NCBI RefSeq assembly: GCF_001949145.1
Contig: NW_019091367.1
Coordinates: 2,503,822-2,567,821, forward strand
Reading direction: 5' to 3'
Length of the DNA stretch: 64,000 bases
DNA from: Acanthaster planci
Lineage: Eukaryota; Echinodermata; Asteroidea; Valvatida; Acanthasteridae
Shown here: in pieces, positions 54,090-64,000 of the stretch
Layout: every line of letters begins with the position of its first letter
Position numbering within the stretch: position 1 is the stretch's first letter
The notes under the pieces: model-generated
The model's input: only the letters and a program-made list of their open reading frames with translations
Told to the model about the DNA's origin: nothing
The model's database searches: none
Made by a program: the position numbers and the translations under genes

Positions 54090-55480
54090 AAGTACAACTG
54101 TACTATGTTCACAATTAAAAAGAAAGTTTAAGTATCACTTCCAATTAATCCCGATTAATTATCACGTCCCGAATTCGAATCCCCAAGTGACTGTACCACT
54201 GATTAACATAGGAATCCCAGTGCACGGCCTGATACCTTTCAAATATAATGAAAATAAGCTGTGATAAATAATCTCAATGATTTGTGACTATAGTGAACTA
54301 GCTTCAAAATCTACTACCCATAAACCTCAACTAAACTTCAGAGCATCATTCTCAATTTACATCAATGTCAACTACGCTGATTAGTGGGTAAAATTACTCA
54401 GCAGTATTCCAGAGACATATGTGCCACAATCTCTGAAGTTTAAAATCAAGTTCCCAAATCTCAAAGTTAACTTGCTGATCAGATTCAATCTGAAAATACC
54501 AGGGATCTCATAAAACACTTAAAATCACAATCATCTAATTCTAATACTTGCAAAATTGACAAAAGAAAGACAGTTCACAGCAATCGCAAAGTTGTGGTTT
54601 GTTGAAGTGAGGTACTGGTCCAGTTTAGCTGACGACCAAGGTGCTGTGCCCCATGCTCCACTTCACCTGGTAGGGTCATTCACATCACCGTTAGCATGGT
54701 TTTGATCGTGCACCATGCACTGACCAGTGGCGACAATGGCATTGATTTGCTGTGTCGGGTTTGTCAGCGCCCTCTATCGTTGGCCTTTGATGCAAGATCG
54801 GTCATCTGGAGTCTTGTCCATGCCCACCTCAAGGCTCACAGGAAAACATCTGGTCAGGGCAGGCCACCTAATATTTAATGAAAAGTGGGCCACATGTACT
54901 GCAATAATATTCGAAATCCTAGCAGATTAGCTCTTTCAGGTATAATCTTGAAGTCACATTTTTTAAAACACCATAAAATTCAGTTGAATAATCACTGTGC
55001 GAGATCAATTTCAAAATATCAACACATCAAACCATTATGTTTGACAAGGGCATAAAAGAAAGGGAAGAATATCTTTCAGATTTCGAGATGTTCCAAAACT
55101 TTAATTGCTTATCCAGCCGCTCAACTAGCTCTGAACCAATTTACCCTTGAGCAGTCTGAAAAATGCCTGCTCCAAATAGCGCAAACTCCGGCTGCTACAG
55201 GCTTGAAAGCACGCGGCTCTGAGGATCACACAAACTGTCCACCTTCATACTGTCTCAAAACCAAGAGTTGTGTCTTGACACACCCCCAACTGGTTATATA
55301 TCCTTGCCATCATCTTTTCACATGCAAAATAAATTCCACTGACCCACACTCTCCTTCAACCACTGACGCCTCATGGCAAACTACAGTGAATCTAAAAGAC
55401 TTGACTGATCAAACACAGAAGAAAGGGCATTCTACTTGGGAGTCTGCACTCCGTACCTGAATTGTTAAACAAAAACTGGC
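54090..55480. other. A/C-rich segment within intron H-I, probable insertion
   Basis: The intron sequence of this gene is otherwise T/G-rich on the + strand, but this stretch is A/C-rich and nearly free of TACATGTA palindromes. That suggests a reverse-oriented insertion of about 1.4 kb. I found no convincing terminal repeats, LTR ends or protein motifs. Confidence 0.35.
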
Positions 55481-55967
55481 AGTTATTTGCATGGTGTATG
55501 GAAATCTATGGCCCTGAGAATAAAAAGAAACAGGTTACGGATTAAAGAAGTGAATATGGATGAAGGCTGCTTAGGCCTGTCTCTGAAAAGAAATAGAGAA
55601 ATAAAAGGGGAATCCTGATGGGGGGGATGTGAGACTTGGTGCTGGTGGCGAAATTTCTTGGTTCAAAAACGTTGTTGCCTTTTTGTGCAGCATAAACTGC
55701 AGTTGTTTTCATTAAACACTGACAGTTTTGTTGGAACTGCATCATTGTTAGATTAATTGTGGCTAACACTGAAATGTCTTCTACTGATTGTACTTGTTAT
55801 TGAACTGATATGGCATGGTGCCAGTAGTTTTTGCCCTGGACTGTTTCCACATGCTGTTCTGGTTACCATGCATGGCTTCTCTACTGGTATTGACTGACCC
55901 ATGAAAGGAACCAGGAAATAGAAATACTTTTATAAATTGTACTAAAAACCCTTGAAATTGCATCGTT

Positions 55968-56500
55968 TTGTTTCAGTTAATCTTATTTTAAATTTTTGTT
56001 TTGCAATTTTAATCCATATTTTAATGTTTTATTTTGTTTTATGCTAATGTATTTGCATATTCATGAGTAGAACTATGATGTCATCCAAGGCGCTGAATCT
56101 CAGTGTTGCACTGATTTGTTCACAGGAAAATTTCTAGATTTTTTAAACTGCTGTTATGGCAAATTTCATTTTCTTTGGCAATTTATTGCTGTGTAAGCAT
56201 ATGGTAATAATTCAGCAAAAAACCTTTTTACAGAAATGTGCCAAGATAGCAAATTTGGAGTTCACAATTTGCTCATGTAAACATGCAACCTGAACTACAT
56301 GTATGTCTTCCTGGATTTACATCAAAGCAAAAGCGCCCTCACTTGTCCAGAAATGCTTGGTCAATTTTTAATGTTTGAAAAAGTGCACCATTCAGTTAAC
56401 GTAACGCAAAAAAGATGTCAAACAGTCTTCATACATGCAAGAAGAGTACAGAGATACACAAAAAGTGATTCTAAGAAAATTTCATTTCCTGGGTCCTTGA
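55968..56500 (+). repeat. Dispersed unnamed repeat, copy 2 (in intron H-I)
   Basis: Co-linear with 6229-6795 in the same orientation (see landmarks there), with insertions and deletions. Lies about 450 bp before SRPK exon I. Confidence 0.7.
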
Positions 56501-56954
56501 AGCCCCATCGCTGTAGTCTTTGACCGATCACAGCTGCCAGTGTGCAGCTGCAAAAAGCAATGAGGCATTGAAGAGAAGCACGTATTAGTTGCCCTTGTGC
56601 GCAGCGTGTGGGACTGAATCACAGTTTCTACATGGGCATTTTGTAGTGCCTACAGTTCAGCACTGGAATGAGTATGCACTGGTATTTAAATGGAACAGTA
56701 ACTTCCATACAAAACTTTGTATGATGCCCATGGTTTCCGTACTTGAAATCAAGTGGGGCCCATGGTTTCTGTTTGAAATTTGGACGGTACCCACGGTTTC
56801 TGTGCTGGGATTTGCTTAGTGCCCAGTGGTTTCTTTACTTGAATTGCCTTATTCAGCATGTCTGATGTGCCACTCTAAACTTAGTTCCGTAAGCTCCATT
56901 GTGCAAACAGCTTTGTATTTATACTATGCATGGAATTGTCATTTTATCTTACAG

Positions 56955-57323
56955 CTGTCACAAGCCTGACCACAAATGGCAACGGGAACCCCAAAGAGAC
57001 CAACATACTAATCACCGACACCCAGGACCCAGTGGATGAAACATCGTCAGATACACCGGCCAGCCCGCAACGGTTAAAACAGCAGCAGGAGCCGTTACCC
57101 ATGGCAGATCCTATGGTGGATCCCATAGGGGACGGCCCCTGGGTACAGGCTCAGGACGCCGGCGAACTCTGCAACGGCTACGGGGACGAGGGCGGAGACA
57201 TGGAGAGGGAGGAGAAGGCGGATGAGGTGGAGGAAGGAGTCGACGACAGGGAGAAGAACGGGGAAATGCAGAACGGTGGGACGGACCACAGCCAGATGAA
57301 TGGGGATAAGAGCGACGACAAAG
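56955..57323 (+). CDS. SRPK: SRPK exon I: spacer cassette 2
   Basis: Acceptor TTATCTTACAG at 56954; donor AAAG|GTAACC at 57324. The 369-nt exon is phase 1-1 and encodes 123 residues. The first half is Ser/Thr/Pro/Gln-rich (DTPASPQRLKQQQEPLP). The second half is strongly acidic (GDEGGDMEREEKADEVEEGV, then DDREKNGEMQNGG). No motif of known function is visible. Frame, splice sites and codon use support it as coding. It can be skipped in frame, and a G-run array follows its donor. Confidence 0.88.
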
Positions 57324-57379
57324 GTAACCACGATTACATGTTGTAACTGCTTATCGATTGCATTCCAAGTCGCGCTTGC

Positions 57380-57454
57380 TGCTGGGTGCTGGGTGCTGGG
57401 TGCTGGGTGCTGGGTGCTTGCTGCTGGGTGCTGGGTGCTGGGTGCTGGGTGCTG
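57380..57454 (+). repeat. GGGTGCT heptamer array, G-quadruplex potential
   Basis: Nine GGG runs (starting at 57384, 57391, 57398, 57405, 57412, 57426, 57433, 57440 and 57447) are spaced by TGCT, with one TGCTTGCTGCT interruption. Four or more G triplets with loops of up to seven bases meet the usual quadruplex rule, on the transcribed (RNA-sense) strand. The array starts 60 nt after the exon I donor. Confidence 0.95.
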
Positions 57455-58834
57455 TATCCACCCTGAGCTGCAGTGCACCCTCAGCAGCGAAAGAAAGACA
57501 GATGGTACTAAGTTCTCCAACCAGCTCCTTGCACGTGTTCGGGGTGCGCGCAAAGACCATGCATTCCAGACTAAACTCGTTACGCGTACTCGGCGTGCTC
57601 AGCATCAAGCGCACATAAACTTGCACACCTATGCGATGAATGCGTAGCAAAGGACCGTCAGTTTAATTTTTAAGGGGCCCTGTTTTGTTCCTGCTTGGAG
57701 CGGATTACTTTCAGCCCAAAACACCAGCATGCTAAAATGACAAGACACCAAAGCCACGGTCCGTTACAAAGATGGACTTTACAAATGCCACCACCGGGGA
57801 GGTCATTTGTTTCAAGATTTGTGCAACATTTCTTACCGTATCGGTGTCTCTTTAAAACTACGAGACTATGTCATAGAGCGATGTTTACTGCAACGCGCAG
57901 CTGTGGCCCACAGACGCTTGAGGGCTCCCCACATGTGTAAGAGGTATTCCCCTTTTTTTGTTTACTAGTGCCCTTAAAATTTTACTCTTTATTGTTTTCT
58001 TTCTTTTGTATGATACACCCCCAAACACTTTTTGTTTTTGCTGTTGGAGTTTCAACTTGGTTTAGCCCACTACACCTGTGCTTACTCTAGACAGTTAGAT
58101 CCCCTTCTTGAAAGTGGAGTGACCCTGGATGGGGTGCTGAGCTGGTCTGGGTGGTGTGGTCCAGCATGCTTCAGTGCTGTACCATCCCCTACCTATTCCA
58201 ACCACCTTGTCTGTGTTCTCTCCTTTTCAGCCTGCCAGCAATCAAGGGTCACAAGCCCCCCCCCACCCCCATTACAAATGCTCAACCTCCACGCACTAAT
58301 TCAAGTTTATGGGAATCACTCAAGCGTGGGGCAAGTGAAGATGTCAAGTGACATTGCATGCAGAATTTGCCCAAACTTGTTAATTTTAACATCCACCTTG
58401 TTGTGTGATACAGGAAATCCTTGCGCGTCTGCACTTTGTCAAGCATGAATTTGTTAATGTGGAATTCCATCTCTGTATCGCAATNTTGACTCAAAAATGA
58501 GTTGGAAGATGGAATCTGTTCCTTAACCCCCCCCCTCAGTTTTGATTTCCTGACAGAACCGACATAGTATTTTGGGGGATTTTACCGACAATGGTGTGTG
58601 AAGTACTGATTACCAATAGTGCAAACAATTTTCTGATTGGACTGAAATTTTGCCCATGTACGGAGTAAGAACAGGCCAAATTTCATGCTCGGTGTAAGTA
58701 AAAGTTCATCTCTGCACAGCTGGAATCTAAAGAAGGAGGACGTAGGGGATTGTTCAAGGTAAGATAATAAACTATGCAGGACCGACTCCCCCAATATTCT
58801 TGTGAGCATTATCTTCTTTTTCCCTGCTTCAAAG

Positions 58835-59122
58835 ATGATCTTGTCAAAGACGCAAGTCCTGAAGTTTCGACAAACCAGGAGAACAGACTTCTGGATGACC
58901 CCTCACCGAGCAAAGAGGTAGAGCTGACCAGCGTGCAGGAGACCGGACAAGACACGACGGAGGTTGAGGCACGAGGGGAGAGGTGGCAGGAGGCAGAGAG
59001 AGGCACAGACGAGCGACAGGAGAAGCGGGAGCTGGAGAAGGATAGCGACGAGCAAGATGCAATACGGGAGGCGGGGCGGGCCAGCAAGGAGGATGTAATG
59101 AAGACGGGCAATCCGACGGAGG
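58835..59122 (+). CDS. SRPK: SRPK exon J: spacer cassette 3, charged helix
   Basis: Acceptor CCCTGCTTCAAAG at 58834; donor GAGG|GTAAAA at 59123. The 288-nt exon is phase 1-1 and encodes 96 residues. It begins DDLVKDASPEVS and becomes a dense Glu/Arg/Lys/Asp stretch (EARGERWQEAERGTDERQEK) likely to form a charged helix or coiled coil. It resembles the charged spacer of vertebrate SRPK2 in composition only. It too can be skipped in frame. Confidence 0.87.
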
Positions 59123-59230
59123 GTAAAAAGAATTACTCTGTATACAAGTTTACCTGGCAAAATCTTTGGTATCTCTACAGAGTAAACTTTCTCAAAAAAC
59201 TGTTTGTGGACTGTTGGCAAGTCTAACATA

Positions 59231-59663
59231 GAGGGATTTCACATTAGCGCCGTCTGCGCATATCTGCATCGAAACCGAGGCTCTCTGTGTTGAACTTCCT
59301 CGCGCGCGCCCGCGGAGTGCACACAGTACATGGAGTAAGCTGGTTCGTAAGTGTGACGCCACTTCAGTTTTAACCACGCCCACTGCACAAGACACACGAC
59401 TATCGCAGGTACGTTAGTACGTTCGCGGGAAATTGTCGTTATTTTTTCTTTGGATTTTACGTGTCGAGTCATCCTGAAAGACTCTTCCACAAAAATGCGC
59501 AGCCTTAAAAGTCTGAATTTAACATACCTTTATGTATTTTGTGTCTTGACTCCTTACTTTCAATCGTCTGATCGTATTAAGAATTGAAGCTGACACATAC
59601 AGCCTCGTTTTCAAATGCGGAAGTGTGCAGATCGACGCTAAAAGCGTCGTATTGGGATCCCTC
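59231..59663 (+). mobile_element. 430-bp TA-flanked inverted-repeat element, copy 2 (in intron J-K)
   Basis: Runs from GAGGGATTTCACATTAGCG to CGTATTGGGATCCCTC with TA on both sides. It matches 29202-29631 nearly base for base over long stretches, with scattered substitutions and small indels. It starts 108 bp after exon J and ends 35 bp before the assembly gap. Confidence 0.85.
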
Positions 59664-59698
59664 TATAAAGCTGATAGAGAGCAGTCAAAATAGTTTAC

Positions 59699-60457
59699 NN
59701 NNNNNNNNNNNNNNNNNNNNNNNNNNNNNNNNNNNNNNNNNNNNNNNNNNNNNNNNNNNNNNNNNNNNNNNNNNNNNNNNNNNNNNNNNNNNNNNNNNNN
59801 NNNNNNNNNNNNNNNNNNNNNNNNNNNNNNNNNNNNNNNNNNNNNNNNNNNNNNNNNNNNNNNNNNNNNNNNNNNNNNNNNNNNNNNNNNNNNNNNNNNN
59901 NNNNNNNNNNNNNNNNNNNNNNNNNNNNNNNNNNNNNNNNNNNNNNNNNNNNNNNNNNNNNNNNNNNNNNNNNNNNNNNNNNNNNNNNNNNNNNNNNNNN
60001 NNNNNNNNNNNNNNNNNNNNNNNNNNNNNNNNNNNNNNNNNNNNNNNNNNNNNNNNNNNNNNNNNNNNNNNNNNNNNNNNNNNNNNNNNNNNNNNNNNNN
60101 NNNNNNNNNNNNNNNNNNNNNNNNNNNNNNNNNNNNNNNNNNNNNNNNNNNNNNNNNNNNNNNNNNNNNNNNNNNNNNNNNNNNNNNNNNNNNNNNNNNN
60201 NNNNNNNNNNNNNNNNNNNNNNNNNNNNNNNNNNNNNNNNNNNNNNNNNNNNNNNNNNNNNNNNNNNNNNNNNNNNNNNNNNNNNNNNNNNNNNNNNNNN
60301 NNNNNNNNNNNNNNNNNNNNNNNNNNNNNNNNNNNNNNNNNNNNNNNNNNNNNNNNNNNNNNNNNNNNNNNNNNNNNNNNNNNNNNNNNNNNNNNNNNNN
60401 NNNNNNNNNNNNNNNNNNNNNNNNNNNNNNNNNNNNNNNNNNNNNNNNNNNNNNNNN
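59699..60457. other. Assembly gap (759 N)
   Basis: The run of N lies in intron J-K. Open frames that cross it are artefacts of the Ns. Sequence lost here could include another spacer exon. A separate single N is at 58485. Confidence 0.99.
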
Positions 60458-60966
60458 TGAAGTGGTTAATTGATATTTGAATATTCAACCTGAAATTCTG
60501 TTAAATATTCTCAACATTCAGTTGTACATCAAATTGAAATAATCAAGTGTTCAGTAATCGATTAAATATTTGTATGTTTGGCACAACCTAATACTCTTGT
60601 TTTTTTTTATGATTTCGATGATTTCTGTTGATTATGTTAATCCATCCCTTGCCTAGATCCTTCCAAACCCACCTGTTGGTTTTGGAGGATTTTGCTGTCT
60701 TGAGGGGATGCAGCCTCTCCTATGTTACATGACATGGGGCTTGATGCCTTTTGAAACTTCTTATCTAAAGAAACTGTGAAACTTCTTATGTAAAGAATGT
60801 ACCGTGGAGGAACCCTGTAAGAATGTCCAGAGAATCCAAGTTTAGTTAGTAGCTGTGCACCTGTAGATGCTGCATTGTTGACTTGTAGTGTAGCCTCTTC
60901 TCCTCTTCTCAAGCGACCGTTCACCAGTCAGTTGTACTTATCTCATTAGTTTGACTTGTCTGTCAG

Positions 60967-61043
60967 GTGAGGAGAGCCCGTCAGCCAATGGCGACACTGA
61001 ACTGAAAGTCAAGATTGCTGATTTGGGCAACGCATGCTGGACA
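60967..61043 (+). CDS. SRPK: SRPK exon K: end of spacer and DLG motif
   Basis: Acceptor TTGTCTGTCAG at 60966; donor ACA|GTAAGC at 61044. It encodes GEESPSANGDTELKVKIADL and GNACWT. DLGN is the metal-binding DFG equivalent of SRPKs, and KVKIADLGNACW is identical to vertebrate members at this point. The exon starts in phase 1, so it can join to exon G, H, I or J equally well. Confidence 0.97.
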
Positions 61044-61530
61044 GTAAGCTGTTTTGAACTAGCTTTAAAACTTGCTGTGTCAGGTCGACCATAGTGTTGA
61101 AACTGCCATGAATTGTTAAACAGGTTTTTTTGAAAAGTCGGCGGTCAATTTGATAACTGGTTTGAATATGTGTGATAGTGTGTTACAACTGATTTCACAC
61201 GTTGTTTGTATCAGTGTTGAATAGAAGTTTTGCCTTATGAACGACTAATGAACCTTTTTACTGTACTTATTCTTCATTCTTGATGGGATAATGGTTCGCA
61301 GGATTGCTGTGATAAAGTGTATGCATTTTGGGCATAACATGGCAACGGTTGTGCCGTTCAGAAAGTATGTCATGAACTAGTCATTCATGAGTCCGTTGCA
61401 AGACTGGCTACAGACAATCACTGGTGTATAGTAATGAAGAAATACCTTCGTCAAAAATCCTATTGCAACTTGTGCCTCGAACTGAAACCTGGAGGACTTG
61501 CGATGACCTGATTTCAAGTGCACTCCATAG

Positions 61531-61671
<141 letters not shown>

Positions 61672-62045
61672 TAGGCTGAACTCTGTTTGAGGGAGGGGGG
61701 CTTGCTCTTCTTTTTAAAAAGGCTTGACAACATTTACGTCGAACACTAACTGCACCTTGAACAAGTGAATTGACTTTTGTAGGAGGACTCTGGCAGAGGG
61801 GAATGTTGGTTAATTGATTCAAATCGTGAAGGTTTCTTATTGTTTACTATTTGTAACACTTCCAAGTTACAGTGCAGCATGTGTTCTGTCAACAGAATTT
61901 TGTCACATGGTGTTTTTAAATACATTCAGCGTTGTATGGCCCACAAGTGTGCTCCTTTGTGTTACTTTTTGCTCTCCGCACAGTCATTCAATTTGATGTC
62001 GTACTGCACTGATTATGACATCACAGAAATTCAGGCCATTGTTAA

Positions 62046-62258
<213 letters not shown>

Positions 62259-62826
62259 TAACAAAACTTTCATCAAATCTGAAGGCACTCTCGTTCCTCC
62301 TTGAAGTGCGAAATGTAAATCTTGTTTGGCATCAGAATTGCAGGGCAATTCACTCTGAACTTGCCTGTAAATGTGTTCCGTTTGGTGAATTCCCAGTGAA
62401 AGTCATTGGTCGTGATGTCACAGATTTGCAGTCGTCTTCACCTTTGTGATGAGTTTGGCACAGTGGTGTCCATTCTCGTCCGGTCTCTGTAGAGAATTTT
62501 CGGTTACATGATTTTTGACGGTCAGTGTTCAATTTACTCAGATGTGCGTGAAAATGCGCACACCTTCCTAACATTTGGGCATACATGAAATTGCCAATAG
62601 AAATACCCAGATTGATTCATGGTATGCCTCCTTTAATGCCTTTTCCCGTCATGTTACGTCGCGTGAAACCTTCCATAGTGTAATTGGGCAACCAGAATTT
62701 GAAGCCATTACTGCGGTGGCACAGCGCTTGTGAACAAGTGTTACGCGCTCCATTCATGCCTCTTTGACTAATTGGGTGTTGTGATTTACTAAATGCAGGC
62801 GCGTGTCAAGCGCAATGCCACCATAG

Positions 62827-64000
<1,174 letters not shown>

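Noticed and set aside
57351-57650. Open frames on both strands over the heptamer array
   Set aside because: They are produced by the GGGTGCT tandem repeat, whose length is not a multiple of three per unit.
58032-58448. 138-codon open frame in intron I-J
   Set aside because: It has no acceptor/donor pair in phase 1, no domain, and lies in T/C-rich intron sequence.
59584-60488. Long open frames (298 and 267 codons) on both strands
   Set aside because: They consist almost entirely of the N-filled assembly gap.

Overview
The window is eukaryotic genomic DNA: AT-rich, intron-dense, with GT-AG splice sites, many small transposon relics, a 759-base assembly gap (59699-60457) and a single N at 58485. 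The palindromes TACATGTA and TACCGGTA occur very often on both sides of all genes. Together with an SRPK kinase that resembles all three vertebrate SRPKs, this suggests a marine invertebrate, most likely an invertebrate deuterostome such as amphioxus. That assignment is inference from recall and was not checked against a database.

Only one protein-coding gene can be supported. It is an SR-protein-specific kinase (SRPK family) on the + strand. Fourteen coding exons run from 38029 to 63127, and every junction keeps the reading frame. The exons cover an acidic N-terminal region, the kinase N-lobe, the HTD catalytic loop, a long spacer insert, the DLG segment, the activation segment and the start of the C-lobe insert. 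The true first coding exon is not certain; two phase-compatible candidates are given (4636-4752 and 16356-16414). A CpG-rich block at about 2380-2518 could be the promoter with a non-coding first exon. The last C-lobe exons lie beyond position 64000.

The most interesting genic feature is the spacer. Its three private exons (53687-53995, 56955-57323, 58835-59122; 309, 369 and 288 nt) are all phase 1-1 and multiples of three, so each can be skipped without breaking the frame. The first carries an 8-residue tandem ATTP repeat. The second is followed, 60 nt after its splice donor, by an array of nine GGG runs with G-quadruplex potential. The assembly gap lies in the next intron and could hide a further exon of this kind.

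The remaining sequence is mostly intronic or upstream DNA with transposon remains: two families of short TTAA-flanked elements (13294/17999 and 35021/47677), a 430-bp TA-flanked inverted-repeat element in two copies (29202, 59231), an inverted pair of Harbinger-like elements (8683, 10582), two foldback elements (27011-27288, 31286-31521), a 5'-truncated LINE with degenerate reverse transcriptase motifs (29898-31260, minus), tRNA-derived SINEs (35641-35730 and 53061-53337, the latter with a 12-bp target duplication), and an unnamed repeat in three copies. Antisense inside the spacer intron lies a decayed tyrosine recombinase gene (about 51890-52962) that has lost two catalytic arginines and changes frame several times. 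Minisatellites lie at 16928-17271 and 50937-51225. From 1 to 38028 no coding exon is certain.
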